This document shows positions 30,429-40,246 of a stretch of 64,000 nucleotides of DNA, one piece after another. The notes under the pieces were generated by a model that saw nothing but the letters and a program-made list of their open reading frames with translations, was not told the DNA's origin and did not search any database. The position numbers and the translations under genes were made by a program. Origin of the DNA: Streptococcus parasanguinis ATCC 15912 (lineage in GTDB: Bacteria > Bacillota > Bacilli > Lactobacillales > Streptococcaceae); the NCBI RefSeq assembly GCF_000164675.2, contig NC_015678.1, forward strand, positions 1,240,001-1,304,000. Reading direction: 5' to 3'. Position 1 is the first letter of the stretch. Every line of letters begins with the position of its first letter.

Positions 30429-30983
30429 TTAAGCTCCGATAATCGCAGTCACCCACAAGTTGTGGAACAGACTGGAACTGATCGGGGTATGAAGGATGAT
30501 AAAGCGGATCAATCCACTTGCATTTAGTCTATTTTGGATGGAAGCCATGGGAACCGTTGAGAGGACAGTCAAGCCCATCTGGATGACCAAGAGAGTTATC
30601 ACGACGGCGATCACACCCGCTCCAATTTGATACTTGCGATCCTCCAGTTTTTCTGGCTGGGGTACCAAGTGCATAAAAATCCCAATCACACGACCAATCA
30701 GATAGACTATCGCAAAAATCAATACATAAGCTAAACCTGCATAAAAGATGTCATCTAATTGAAATAGGTAGCGGTTGGCATAAAAATAATTCACCGATTG
30801 CCGAGTAGGACTCGAAAAAGGAACCCATAGAGACAACACCTTGGCCAGTCCCTTGTAGCTACCACCTGCAATCAAGAGGGCCACTAAGGTCACTAGAAAG
30901 TAATAAGACTGGAGGATAATCCCTCTTGCATAGCCAATATAAAAGCTCCATGCCAAAATCAATAAGATTAAGAAAGTTAACAT
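30429..30983 (-). CDS. cvpA: CvpA family membrane protein
   Basis: 184 residues with four hydrophobic segments and the family start MLTFLILLILAWSFYIGYARG. CvpA proteins are small inner-membrane proteins first linked to bacteriocin production and now to envelope stress; mechanism unclear. Lies 10 bases after zapA, with mutS2 downstream, the usual streptococcal order. Confidence 0.9.
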   Translation of the reverse strand: MLTFLILLILAWSFYIGYARGIILQSYYFLVTLVALLIAGGSYKGLAKVLSLWVPFSSPTRQSVNYFYANRYLFQLDDIFYAGLAYVLIFAIVYLIGRVIGIFMHLVPQPEKLEDRKYQIGAGVIAVVITLLVIQMGLTVLSTVPMASIQNRLNASGLIRFIILHTPISSSLFHNLWVTAIIGA

Positions 30984-30993
30984 GTATCTCCTC

Positions 30994-31284
30994 TTATTTG
31001 GATGATTTATCCTTTAAGTCGTCTAAAGCCTTGCGACGAAAATCATCTAATTCTTTTTCTTTGTCGTCAAACTCAATCTCGCGATTCAATTGCATGGACA
31101 AACTGTTTACTGCCAATAAGATCGCGATGGTTTCGTCATCTGCCTCTGGCATTTGTTCCTTAATTGCTTGGTATTTTTCTTTCGCAACACGTTCGACTTC
31201 TTCCATAAACAAATTATCATGGTTGGTTGTTAAAGTGAGCGCTTTGTTTCCAAATGTAAATTTATATCTATTTAAGCTCGCCAT
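30994..31284 (-). CDS. zapA: ZapA-like cell division protein
   Basis: 96 residues from ATG 31284 (MASLNRYKFTFG), which has GAGGTGA five bases upstream; a start at 31293 lacks one. N-terminal beta strands (NRYKFTFGNKALTL) followed by a long coiled-coil helix (about 25-90), the ZapA layout, which bundles FtsZ filaments at midcell. First gene of zapA-cvpA-mutS2. Confidence 0.87.
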   Translation of the reverse strand: MASLNRYKFTFGNKALTLTTNHDNLFMEEVERVAKEKYQAIKEQMPEADDETIAILLAVNSLSMQLNREIEFDDKEKELDDFRRKALDDLKDKSSK

Positions 31285-31404
31285 AAAAATCACCTCACGG
31301 TATTATACCAAAAAAGGCTAGCTTTGTCAGTAGCAAAGCCCCTCTTCACAGGGATTTTCCAGTGAATTCTTTCTTTCTTTTTGCTCCCTCTCTCCCTGAA
31401 TTTG

Positions 31405-31413
31405 TGGTACAAT
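31405..31413 (+). promoter_or_regulatory. Extended -10 promoter of rnhC
   Basis: TGGTACAAT is a TGn-TACAAT extended -10. The start codon follows only seven bases after the -10, so the transcript may be leaderless. Confidence 0.6.
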
Positions 31414-31420
31414 AGTGGTT

Positions 31421-32320
31421 ATGGAAAGTATGACACTCACTCCAACACAGGAGCAAATTCTTGATTTTGTCCATACCTATCGCAGTTCTCTCACTCAAAG
31501 CAAGAACCCTCATATGGATTATTTCTTTCGACTAGAGGGAGCGACCGTTTCGATCTACAAGTCTGGAAAAGTCTTGCTTCAAGGCAATGACCTTACTCCT
31601 TACCTGACCTTTTTCGGGCATGATGCTGAGAACCCCAAGAGTTCTACTACTTCATCTGCACGACAAGATCTCGCCATGATCGGAACCGACGAGGTCGGAA
31701 ACGGCTCTTATTTTGGTGGACTCACCGTCGTCGCATCCTTTGTCACACCTGACCAGCACGACTGGCTCAAAAAGCTCGGTGTTGGGGATTCAAAGACCTT
31801 GGATGATCGAAAAATTCAGCAATTGGCTCCTCTCCTTGAGGAAAACATCCAGCACCAAGCACTCTTATTATCCCCAAAGAAGTACAATGAAGTCATTGCT
31901 TCTGGCTACAATGCTGTTTCAGTCAAAGTGGCCCTGCACAATCAAGCTATCTATCTTCTATTAAATAAAAGAGTCCAAGCAGAGCGAATTGTGATCGATG
32001 CCTTTACGACGGCTAAAAACTACCAAAAATACGTGAAAGCTGAAAAAAATCAGGTCTCCCAAGCTATTGAGTTGGAAGAAAAAGCAGAAGGTAAGTATTT
32101 AGCTGTTGCAGTTAGTTCCATCATCGCCCGCAATCTCTTCCTTCAAAATCTGGAAGATCTGGGCAAGGAACTGGGCTTTAATCTCCCTAGTGGAGCAGGG
32201 GCTAAATCAGACCAAGTCGCTGCTAAATTGCTTCAGACCTACGGGATGAAAGCTCTGGATTATTGTGCCAAACTCCATTTTAAAAACACAGAAAAAGCAA
32301 AGAAATTACTAGAAAGATAA
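31421..32320 (+). CDS. rnhC: Ribonuclease HIII
   Basis: 299 residues from ATG 31421 ([13 protein letters not shown]), the start that aligns with other streptococcal RnhC proteins by memory. The N-terminal TBP-like hybrid-binding domain (about 1-80) precedes a catalytic RNase H fold with the DEDE set opening at [13 protein letters not shown]. Cuts RNA in RNA/DNA hybrids. No Shine-Dalgarno is seen, in keeping with leaderless translation. Divergent from zapA; lepB follows after 3 bases. Confidence 0.93.
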   Translation: MESMTLTPTQEQILDFVHTYRSSLTQSKNPHMDYFFRLEGATVSIYKSGKVLLQGNDLTPYLTFFGHDAENPKSSTTSSARQDLAMIGTDEVGNGSYFGGLTVVASFVTPDQHDWLKKLGVGDSKTLDDRKIQQLAPLLEENIQHQALLLSPKKYNEVIASGYNAVSVKVALHNQAIYLLLNKRVQAERIVIDAFTTAKNYQKYVKAEKNQVSQAIELEEKAEGKYLAVAVSSIIARNLFLQNLEDLGKELGFNLPSGAGAKSDQVAAKLLQTYGMKALDYCAKLHFKNTEKAKKLLER

Positions 32321-32323
32321 GTT

Positions 32324-32974
32324 ATGTCAAAAAGAAGTTCAAAACATTCATCTAGCTCACCAGTGGTGAGGTTCCTTAAAGAATGGGGCCTCTTCAGCAT
32401 CATTGTTGGTCTCATCATCGCCTCACGTATCTTCCTTTGGGCTCCGGTCAAGGTGGATGGCCATTCAATGGATCCAACCCTGGCTGATAGCGAGTACCTC
32501 CTTGTGGTCAACCACCTCTCGATTGATCGTTTCGACATTGTCGTTGCCAGTGAAAAAGACGACGACGGCAAAACCAAGGACATCGTCAAGCGGGTCATCG
32601 GTCTTCCTGGAGATACCATCCAATACGATAATGATACCCTGTATATCAATGGAAAAAAGACCACTGAGCCCTATTTGAAAGACTACATCGCTCGTTTCAA
32701 AAAAGATAAATTGCAATCGACCTATACTGGAAAAGGGTTCGAAGAAAATGGAGAACTCTTCCGCCAATTGGCCAATACAGCTCAAGCTTTTACTGTAGAC
32801 AAGGATGGCAATCCTAAATTTACCTTGAAGTTGCTCGACGATGAATACCTCTTACTCGGAGATGACCGGATCGTTTCAAAAGATAGCCGTCAGGTCGGAG
32901 CTTTCAAGAAAGAACAAATCAAAGGGCAAGCCGTCTTTAGACTATGGCCTATCTACCCTTTCAAAACTTATTAG
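32324..32974 (+). CDS. lepB: Type I signal peptidase
   Basis: 216 residues. One N-terminal membrane helix (about 22-42), then the extracytoplasmic catalytic domain with Ser in GHSMDPTL, Lys in IVKRVIGLPGD, and the C-terminal box LLGDDRIVSKDSRQVG. It removes signal peptides of secreted proteins, for example the C69 peptidase encoded downstream in this window. Translationally coupled to rnhC. Confidence 0.95.
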   Translation: MSKRSSKHSSSSPVVRFLKEWGLFSIIVGLIIASRIFLWAPVKVDGHSMDPTLADSEYLLVVNHLSIDRFDIVVASEKDDDGKTKDIVKRVIGLPGDTIQYDNDTLYINGKKTTEPYLKDYIARFKKDKLQSTYTGKGFEENGELFRQLANTAQAFTVDKDGNPKFTLKLLDDEYLLLGDDRIVSKDSRQVGAFKKEQIKGQAVFRLWPIYPFKTY

Positions 32975-32990
32975 TATAGATCAAAAAACT

Positions 32991-33017
32991 AAGGCTGAGG
33001 CAATACGTCCCAGCCTT
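32991..33017 (+). terminator. lepB terminator
   Basis: AAGGCTG-AGG/CC-CAGCCTT stem with one bulge, between lepB and recD2; the T tail is weak, so read-through is likely. Confidence 0.5.
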
Positions 33018-33037
33018 GCTTTATAAAAAGGAAAGAA

Positions 33038-35473
33038 ATGATGGAATATTATTTTTCTGGTACTATTGAGCGCATTATTTTTGAAAATCCTAGCAGTTTT
33101 TTTCGAATCCTCTTACTCGACATTAGCGATACAGATGCAGAAGACTTTGATGATTTTGAGATCATTGTGACAGGCACCATGGCAGATATCATGGAAGGCG
33201 AAGACTACACCTTCTGGGGGGAGCTGGTCCATCATCCTAAATACGGAGAACAACTCAAAATCAGTCGCTATGAACGTGCCAAACCCTCTAGCAAGGGCTT
33301 GGTGAAATATTTTTCCAGCGATCACTTCAAAGGAATTGGTCTCAAAACGGCTCAAAAAATCGTGGACCTCTATGGGGACAATACCATTGACAAAATTCTG
33401 GAAGCTCCTGAAAAATTAGAAGAAATTACTGGTCTCTCCAAGAAAAACCGCCTAGCTTTTGTGGAAAAACTTCGTCAGAATTACGGAACGGAACGCATTC
33501 TCGCCCAACTAGCCAATTATGGCATTCCCAATAAATTGGCCTTTCAGATCCAGGATTTCTACAAGGAAGAAACTCTCCAGATCGTGGAGCAACAGCCCTA
33601 CCAATTGGTGGAAGACATCCAAGGTATGGGCTTTAAAATCGCGGACCAACTAGCAGAAGAATTGGGTATTGCAAGTGACGCTCCCGAGCGTTTCCGAGCA
33701 GGTCTGATCCACAGCCTCTTTAGCTACTCTATCGAGACTGGAAATACCTATATCCAAGCCAAGGACCTCCTGCGCTATACCATTGACCTTCTAGAATCAG
33801 CTCGTCCAGTAGAATTGGATCCTTCCACTGTCGCCCAAGAATTAGGCCACCTCATCGAGGAAGACAAGGTCCAAAACGTGGACACCAAGATCTTTGACAA
33901 CAGCCTTTTCTTTGCGGAAGAAGGGATTCGCAGCCATATTGGCCGATTGCTGGAGAAGGGTAAAAAAGCTTCGTTTGACCCTGAGAAAATCAACCAAGCT
34001 ATCGAGGAGGTTGAAAAAGATCTGGGGATTCGCTACGATGCGATTCAAAAAGAGGCGATTCACCAAGCTATCCAAAACAAGGTCTTTATCCTCACCGGGG
34101 GACCAGGGACAGGAAAGACTACCGTTATCAATGGGATGATCAGCGTCTATGCCCAACTCCACCAGCTGGATCTTCGGAAGAAAAAAGACCTGCCGATCCT
34201 GCTGGCTGCCCCAACGGGACGAGCAGCTAGGCGCATGAATGAGCTGACAGGACTTCCGAGTGCCACTATCCACCGCCATTTGGGGATGACTGGGGATGAT
34301 GACACCAGCCACTTAGAGGACTATCTGGATGCAGACTTTATCATTGTGGACGAATTTTCCATGGTTGATACCTGGCTGGCTAATCAATTACTTAGCAACA
34401 TCGCAACAGATACGAAACTCTTGATTGTGGGGGATGCCGACCAATTACCTTCCGTCAGCCCTGGTCAGGTCTTGGCTGATCTCTTGCAGATCCCAAGCAT
34501 CCCTCAGACCAAACTCGAACATATTTTCCGTCAGAGTGAGGACTCGACCATTGTCTCACTAGCAGGAGACATTCGCCAAGGCAAGCTACCTCAAGATTTC
34601 ACAGAACGAAAAGCTGACCGCTCTTATTTCGAAGCTGGAAGCGAACACATCCCTAAGATGATCGAACAAATCACTTCTGCTGCCCTTCGTAGTCAAATCC
34701 CTGCTCGAGATATCCAAGTCTTGGCACCCATGTACAAGGGCCAGGCCGGCATTGACAATATCAATACGCTCATGCAAGACCTTCTCAATCCAGCTGTCAA
34801 AGATCAGGTTGTTTTTGACACACCAGACTGCCAATACCGCGATGGAGACAAGGTCATCCATCTGGTCAATGATGCAGAAAGCAATGTCTTTAACGGAGAT
34901 ATTGGCTACATCACCGATCTTCTCCCAGGAAAATATACAGAATCCAAGCAAGATGAATTGACCATCCAATTTGATGGCAATGAAATCGTCTACCCGCGCA
35001 ATGAATGGTACAAGATTCGCTTAGCCTATGCAATGAGTATTCACAAATCGCAAGGAAGCGAGTTTCCGGTGGTGATTCTACCCATTACCAATCAAAGCCA
35101 CCGGATGTTGCAACGTAATTTGATCTATACTGCCATCACGCGCTCTAAGAGCAAGCTGATTCTCTTAGGGGAATACAGCGCCTTTGATTACGCCACTAAA
35201 AATACTGGTACTGCGCGCAAGACCTACTTGGTTGAACGCTTTAAGGACCTGGACGGAGGCGAGGCGACCAAGGACTCTTCTTCATCCGTTGACACCGCTT
35301 CTGCTACAGTCGAATCCGCACGAAGCAAGGAAGGGACTGTTGAAACGAAGACTGAGCCTGATGAACCGACTGTCTATCGACTGACTGAAGACAATCTCCA
35401 CACCATCTCTCCTATGATCGGACTGACTGAAGAAGAGATTGCAGCCTTTTTTGATGTCAAACAACCTAATTGA
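33038..35473 (+). CDS. recD2: ATP-dependent DNA helicase RecD2
   Basis: 811 residues, the RecD2 form found in bacteria lacking RecBCD. N-terminal OB-like and helix-hairpin-helix region (KGIGLKTAQKIVDLYG; GMGFKIADQLAEELG), then SF1 helicase motifs: Walker A GGPGTGKTT near residue 354, motif Ia APTGRAARRM, motif II VDEFSMVD, motif III GDADQLPSVSPG, motif VI AITRSKSKLILLGE. A 5'-3' helicase in DNA repair. The last ~80 residues are an acidic/Ser-rich linker with no recognised fold. SD AAAGGA. Confidence 0.95.
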   Translation: MMEYYFSGTIERIIFENPSSFFRILLLDISDTDAEDFDDFEIIVTGTMADIMEGEDYTFWGELVHHPKYGEQLKISRYERAKPSSKGLVKYFSSDHFKGIGLKTAQKIVDLYGDNTIDKILEAPEKLEEITGLSKKNRLAFVEKLRQNYGTERILAQLANYGIPNKLAFQIQDFYKEETLQIVEQQPYQLVEDIQGMGFKIADQLAEELGIASDAPERFRAGLIHSLFSYSIETGNTYIQAKDLLRYTIDLLESARPVELDPSTVAQELGHLIEEDKVQNVDTKIFDNSLFFAEEGIRSHIGRLLEKGKKASFDPEKINQAIEEVEKDLGIRYDAIQKEAIHQAIQNKVFILTGGPGTGKTTVINGMISVYAQLHQLDLRKKKDLPILLAAPTGRAARRMNELTGLPSATIHRHLGMTGDDDTSHLEDYLDADFIIVDEFSMVDTWLANQLLSNIATDTKLLIVGDADQLPSVSPGQVLADLLQIPSIPQTKLEHIFRQSEDSTIVSLAGDIRQGKLPQDFTERKADRSYFEAGSEHIPKMIEQITSAALRSQIPARDIQVLAPMYKGQAGIDNINTLMQDLLNPAVKDQVVFDTPDCQYRDGDKVIHLVNDAESNVFNGDIGYITDLLPGKYTESKQDELTIQFDGNEIVYPRNEWYKIRLAYAMSIHKSQGSEFPVVILPITNQSHRMLQRNLIYTAITRSKSKLILLGEYSAFDYATKNTGTARKTYLVERFKDLDGGEATKDSSSSVDTASATVESARSKEGTVETKTEPDEPTVYRLTEDNLHTISPMIGLTEEEIAAFFDVKQPN

Positions 35474-35524
35474 TATCCCAAAAAATTAAAATAATCTATT
35501 TTTTAAGGCACATTCAAATACAGC

Positions 35525-36103
35525 TGAAATTTTTCGCCGTGAAAAAGAGGCTGGGACAAAAGTCCTAGCCTCTCAATTATTTTTGGATTGTCGAGCAAGA
35601 CGCAGTGGTTGAGTGGGCTCTACTACGCTGATTTTATCAGCTTTTACAGCCCTACTCAACTGTGCGGAGGTGGGACGACGAAATCGAATTCTAACGAATT
35701 ACCGATTTCTGTCCCACTCTCTCAGGAGTTTTGAAAGTAAAACAGTTCGGGGAACTGTTTTAGTCTGAGCCCAGAAATTGAAAAGCGAAGGGGTTCAAAA
35801 CGAATTGAACACGGGCTGCGGATTGTGTCAAAAGCGTAAAATACATTAGTACTAAATCCAAGACACAGTAGCTGATTGAATTCTTCTCCCGCCTTTTAGC
35901 CCGGAGGAAGAATCCTAATCAGCCTTGTGGGGGCAGGACAACGAAGCAATCCCATACAACAGTGCTTCTGTCCTGCTCTCTATTTTGACTTTATCCGCGA
36001 ACGCCCTTTGTATGTATCTTAATAAGTCATGGAACTTCCTGGATTGCTGAAATCATCCACTGGATCATTTCACCTAACGTCCGTACTCACCTAAGGAAAG
36101 TTT
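35525..36103 (+). repeat. Composite repeat: GAAACTTTCC-family copy 4 interrupted by other repeat modules
   Basis: Fills most of the 673-base gap between recD2 and dinB. The scaffold start (TTTTTCGCCGTGA) runs straight into a reversed 175-bp repeat at 35547-35722 in the position of hairpin 1. It then resumes with the long-insert sequence of copy 3 (ACAGTTCGGGGAACTGT). A further GCAGGAC-type reversed module at about 35868-35980 is set inside the CTGCGGAT/ATCCGC pair. It ends in the scaffold end CTCACCTAAGGAAAGTTTC. No coding potential is seen. Confidence 0.8.
35547..35722 (-). repeat. 175-bp hairpin repeat, copy 2 (reverse), nested in the composite
   Basis: Reverse complement of the copy at 21892-22066 with few differences, including both terminal hairpins and the GCTGATTTTATCAGC core. 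Confidence 0.92.
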
Positions 36104-36146
36104 CTAAGATGACTTTGTCATCAATCTTAGGCGACTAGTGAACAGA

Positions 36147-37253
36147 CTAGTCGTCTTCTTTTTCTTCCACCAAAGGCAACTCGGTATGAGCCACGAAATT
36201 GGTCATGGTGACACCCAAGAGGCGGATTCCAGTATTTGTCGATTCAATTTCTTGAAAAATATGACGAGCGGAACGATTGATCCGCTCAGCCTCTCGTGTT
36301 GGCTCCGTCAGGGTGATCCGCTTGGTCAGGGTGGTGAAGTCTCCATAGCGCACTTTTAAGACCAAGGTCTTGCCTTGCTTGCCGTGTTTTTCCAGCGATT
36401 GGGCCACCTTACTGGACAGATTGGCAATTTCTTCTAAAATATCATCTTCAGCATAGAGGAGCTTGCGGTAGGTCCGCTCTTTTCCGATCGACTTGCGGAT
36501 GCGATGGCTCTTGACAGGGCTATTGTGAATGCCTCGCGCCTTGCGGAAGAGATCATAGCCAAAGCGTCCAAATCGATCAATCAAGGTCATCTCTGGGATG
36601 GCTAAAAGATCCGCACCAGTATAGACCCCCATCTCATGCAGCCGCTCCACTGTCTTCTTTCCTACCCCGTGAAATTTGGCAATGTCCATCTGGCTCAGGA
36701 AATCCTCGGCATCCTCCGGCAAGACCACCGTTAGGCCACGGGGCTTTTGGTAGTCACTTGCCATCTTGGCCAAAAACTTATTATAAGAGACACCCGCTGA
36801 AGCTGTGAGATGCAGCTCTTCCCAGATCGCATGCTGAATCAAGCGGGCAATCTTGACAGCTGATTTGCTCTGGATTTTATTTTCCGTCACATCTAGATAG
36901 GCTTCGTCAATACTCATGGGCTCGATCAGATCTGTATAGCGCTTGAAAATTTCACGAACCTGTTCGCCCACCTCTCGGTACTTCTCATAATTTCCAGAGA
37001 TAAAAATGGCTTGAGGACAAAGGTCCAGCGCTTCTTTGGAACTCATGGCCGAATGAATCCCATATTTCCTTGCTTCATAGTTACAGGTCGAGACCACACC
37101 TCTCCCACCTGACTGACGAGGGTCCTGGCCAATTACGACAGGCTTCCCCTTTAAACTAGGGTTATCTCTTTCTTCGACGGCAGCAAAAAATGCATCCATG
37201 TCAATATGAATAATCTTGCGACTCGTATCATTCACTAATGGAAATATCAGCAT
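36147..37253 (-). CDS. dinB: DNA polymerase IV (Y family)
   Basis: 368 residues. Palm motif [19 protein letters not shown] with the first catalytic Asp pair, then [11 protein letters not shown] with the second acidic pair. Thumb helix-hairpin-helix ([16 protein letters not shown]), and a little-finger domain ending in GVTMTNFV. Error-prone lesion bypass. Start has AAGGAGGGTG upstream. A GACTAGT/ACTAGTC hairpin at about 36130-36150 overlaps the stop region and may terminate it. Confidence 0.96.
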   Translation of the reverse strand: MLIFPLVNDTSRKIIHIDMDAFFAAVEERDNPSLKGKPVVIGQDPRQSGGRGVVSTCNYEARKYGIHSAMSSKEALDLCPQAIFISGNYEKYREVGEQVREIFKRYTDLIEPMSIDEAYLDVTENKIQSKSAVKIARLIQHAIWEELHLTASAGVSYNKFLAKMASDYQKPRGLTVVLPEDAEDFLSQMDIAKFHGVGKKTVERLHEMGVYTGADLLAIPEMTLIDRFGRFGYDLFRKARGIHNSPVKSHRIRKSIGKERTYRKLLYAEDDILEEIANLSSKVAQSLEKHGKQGKTLVLKVRYGDFTTLTKRITLTEPTREAERINRSARHIFQEIESTNTGIRLLGVTMTNFVAHTELPLVEEKEDD

Positions 37254-37429
37254 TTTTCACCCTCCTTCTTTACCATTATAAGAAGAAAATTTCAGAATTG
37301 CAAAAATCGACTCTCCAGAAAACATGAAAATTGATGGAAAACCGTGTTTGTTTTCAAAAATATAGTACAGTATCGCAGAGGATTTAAAACTGTATTATAA
37401 AAGAATCTGTTGTTTTTCGCAATTCACCT

Positions 37430-37458
37430 TTGTGTAACCGGTTTCTGTATGGTATACT
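37430..37458 (+). promoter_or_regulatory. pflB promoter overlapping a cre-like site
   Basis: TTGTGT (37430-37435), 17 bases, TATACT (37453-37458) preceded by TGG (extended -10). TGTAACCGGTTTCT at 37433-37446 matches 13 of 14 cre positions (TGWAANCGNTNNCA) and overlaps the -35, a layout fit for CcpA control. Confidence 0.7.
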
Positions 37459-37513
37459 ACTAGTGTAAATGCAACAGATGTAGTTGCTAGAAAGATAATA
37501 GAGGAAAATAGTA

Positions 37514-39829
37514 ATGGTTGTTAAAACAGTCGTTGAAGCACAAGATATTTTTGACAAAGCCTGGGAAGGCTTCAAAGGTGAAGATTGGAAAGAAAAAGCA
37601 AGCGTTTCTCGCTTCGTTCAAGCTAACTACACACCATATGATGGAGATGAAAGCTTCCTAGCTGGTCCAACTGAACGTTCTCTTCATATCAAAAAAATTG
37701 TTGAAGAAACAAAAGCTCATTATGAAGAAACTCGTTTCCCATACGATAACCGTCCAACATCTATCGCTGATATCGCAGCTGGATATATCGACAAAGAAAA
37801 CGAAGTGATCTTCGGGATCCAAAACGATGAACTCTTCAAGTTGAACTTCATGCCAAAAGGTGGTATCCGTATGGCGGAAACTACTTTGAAAGAAAATGGA
37901 TACGAACCAGATCCAGCTGTTCATGAAATCTTCACTAAATATGTAACTACTGTAAACGATGGTATCTTCCGCGCTTACACTACAAACATCCGTCGTGCCC
38001 GCCACGCTCACACTGTAACTGGTCTTCCAGATGCATACTCTCGTGGACGTATCATTGGGGTTTACGCTCGTTTGGCTCTTTACGGTGCTGACTACTTGAT
38101 GGCTGAAAAAGCAAGCGACTGGAACTCTATCACTGAAATCGATGAAGAATCAATCCGCCTTCGTGAAGAAGTAAACCTTCAATACCAAGCTTTGAAAGAA
38201 GTTGTTCGCTTGGGTGATCTTTATGGTGTAGACGTTCGTCGTCCTGCCTTCGATACAAAAGAAGCAATCCAATGGACAAACATTGCCTTCATGGCTGTCT
38301 GCCGTGTCATCAACGGTGCTGCTACTTCTCTTGGACGTGTGCCAATCGTTTTGGATATCTACGCTGAACGTGACTTGGCTCGTGGTACTTACACTGAATC
38401 AGAAATCCAAGAATTCGTTGACGATTTCGTTATGAAATTGCGTACTGTTAAATTTGCTCGTACAAAAGCTTACGACCAATTGTACTCAGGTGACCCAACC
38501 TTCATCACAACTTCTATGGCTGGTATGGGTAACGATGGACGTCACCGTGTTACTAAGATGGACTACCGTTTCTTGAACACTTTGGACAATATCGGTAACT
38601 CTCCAGAACCAAACTTGACAGTTCTTTGGACTGACAAATTGCCATATAGCTTCCGTCGCTACTGTATGCACATGAGCCACAAACACTCTTCTATCCAATA
38701 CGAAGGTGTAACAACAATGGCCAAAGACGGATACGGTGAAATGAGCTGTATCTCATGTTGTGTATCACCACTTGACCCAGAAAACGAAGAACAACGCCAC
38801 AACATCCAATACTTCGGTGCTCGTGTTAACGTACTTAAAGCTCTTCTTACTGGTTTGAACGGTGGTTACGACGATGTTCATAAAGACTATAAAGTATTTG
38901 ACATCGAACCAGTTCGTGACGAAGTTCTTGACTTTGACACTGTTAAAGCTAACTTCGAAAAATCTCTTGACTGGTTGACAGACACTTACGTAGATGCTTT
39001 GAACATCATCCACTACATGACTGATAAGTACAACTACGAAGCAGTTCAAATGGCCTTCTTGCCAACTCACCAACGCGCAAACATGGGATTCGGTATCTGT
39101 GGATTTGCCAACACTGTTGATACCTTGTCAGCAATCAAATACGCTACTGTTAAACCAATCCGTGACGAAAATGGATATATCTACGATTACGAAACAATTG
39201 GTGAATACCCACGTTGGGGTGAAGATGACCCACGTTCTAACGAATTGGCAGAATGGTTGATCGAAGCTTACACTACTCGTCTTCGTAGCCACAAACTTTA
39301 CAAGAACGCTGAAGCAACTGTTTCACTTCTTACCATCACTTCTAACGTTGCCTACTCTAAACAAACTGGTAACTCTCCAGTCCACAAAGGGGTATACCTC
39401 AACGAAGATGGTTCTGTGAACTTGTCTAAATTGGAATTCTTCTCACCAGGTGCTAACCCATCTAACAAAGCTAAAGGTGGATGGTTGCAAAACTTGAACT
39501 CACTTGCTAGCCTTGACTTTGGTTATGCAGCTGACGGTATCTCATTGACTACTCAAGTTTCACCACGTGCTCTTGGTAAGACTCGTGACGAACAAGTTGA
39601 TAACTTGGTAACCATCCTTGATGGATACTTCGAAAACGGTGGACAACACGTTAACTTGAACGTTATGGACTTGAACGATGTTTACGAAAAGATCATGTCA
39701 GGTGAAGACGTTATCGTTCGTATCTCTGGATACTGTGTAAACACTAAATACCTCACTCCAGAACAAAAAACTGAATTGACACAACGTGTCTTCCACGAAG
39801 TTCTTTCAATGGATGATGCATTGAGCTAA
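37514..39829 (+). CDS. pflB: Formate C-acetyltransferase (pyruvate formate-lyase)
   Basis: 771 residues. Glycyl-radical enzyme converting pyruvate and CoA to acetyl-CoA and formate under anaerobic, sugar-limited growth. The catalytic Cys pair is in [12 protein letters not shown] near residue 412; the radical Gly is in VRISGYCVN near 739. Strong codon bias marks high expression. It competes with SpxB for pyruvate: oxygen inactivates PflB and feeds SpxB. The activase gene is not in the window. SD GAGG nine bases before ATG. Confidence 0.97.
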   Translation: MVVKTVVEAQDIFDKAWEGFKGEDWKEKASVSRFVQANYTPYDGDESFLAGPTERSLHIKKIVEETKAHYEETRFPYDNRPTSIADIAAGYIDKENEVIFGIQNDELFKLNFMPKGGIRMAETTLKENGYEPDPAVHEIFTKYVTTVNDGIFRAYTTNIRRARHAHTVTGLPDAYSRGRIIGVYARLALYGADYLMAEKASDWNSITEIDEESIRLREEVNLQYQALKEVVRLGDLYGVDVRRPAFDTKEAIQWTNIAFMAVCRVINGAATSLGRVPIVLDIYAERDLARGTYTESEIQEFVDDFVMKLRTVKFARTKAYDQLYSGDPTFITTSMAGMGNDGRHRVTKMDYRFLNTLDNIGNSPEPNLTVLWTDKLPYSFRRYCMHMSHKHSSIQYEGVTTMAKDGYGEMSCISCCVSPLDPENEEQRHNIQYFGARVNVLKALLTGLNGGYDDVHKDYKVFDIEPVRDEVLDFDTVKANFEKSLDWLTDTYVDALNIIHYMTDKYNYEAVQMAFLPTHQRANMGFGICGFANTVDTLSAIKYATVKPIRDENGYIYDYETIGEYPRWGEDDPRSNELAEWLIEAYTTRLRSHKLYKNAEATVSLLTITSNVAYSKQTGNSPVHKGVYLNEDGSVNLSKLEFFSPGANPSNKAKGGWLQNLNSLASLDFGYAADGISLTTQVSPRALGKTRDEQVDNLVTILDGYFENGGQHVNLNVMDLNDVYEKIMSGEDVIVRISGYCVNTKYLTPEQKTELTQRVFHEVLSMDDALS

Positions 39830-39848
39830 GATTCAAGCAAATCATATA

Positions 39849-39874
39849 AACCAGTCGGAAACGGCTGGTTTTTT
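39849..39874 (+). terminator. pflB terminator
   Basis: AACCAGTC/GGCTGGTT stem (39849-39856, 39863-39870) with one G-T pair and a TTTTT tail. Confidence 0.85.
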
Positions 39875-39933
39875 CATCCCATCGCAAGATTATTCTGAAT
39901 TTTGAAAGAGTTTAAGAGCCTACCACATAGAGT

Positions 39934-39962
39934 TTGACAGCGCTTTCTTCGAATGTTATAGT
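39934..39962 (+). promoter_or_regulatory. Consensus promoter of the 37-residue peptide gene
   Basis: TTGACA (39934-39939), 17 bases, TATAGT (39957-39962). TGACAGCGCTTTCT from 39935 matches 12 of 14 cre positions, so CcpA control is possible. Confidence 0.8.
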
Positions 39963-39994
39963 AGAGCTGTAAATAATATAGAAGGGGTGATCCT

Positions 39995-40108
39995 ATGTTT
40001 TTAACATTTGTTCTCGCTATTATTTGGCTCTTTATCTTGATTGCACTGATCTTTTTAGCAACCCTTCTCGTCCAGGATATGACCGTGCAGCATCACCACC
40101 CGAGTTAA
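39995..40108 (+). CDS. 37-residue single-helix membrane peptide
   Basis: MFLTFVLAIIWLFILIALIF... then LLVQDMTVQHHHPS. One membrane helix of about 24 residues followed by a short hydrophilic tail with three His. GAAGGGGTGA precedes ATG and a near-consensus promoter precedes that, so it is probably expressed by itself. Too short for most gene callers. No family recognised; could be a stress-linked small membrane protein or a regulator of a membrane complex. The remaining gap to 40246 holds the exporter promoter (TGCTATAAT at 40208-40216). Confidence 0.6.
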   Translation: MFLTFVLAIIWLFILIALIFLATLLVQDMTVQHHHPS

Positions 40109-40246
40109 CGAATGATAAGACTAAACAATAGCTATTCTAAACGAATTCAGAAAGGATAAGAAACAAACTAGAATTGTCAGATTTTAGTTCTGTCTCTCGT
40201 CCTTTTTTGCTATAATAGAAACAGATTATTTAGTAAGAAGGAAATT

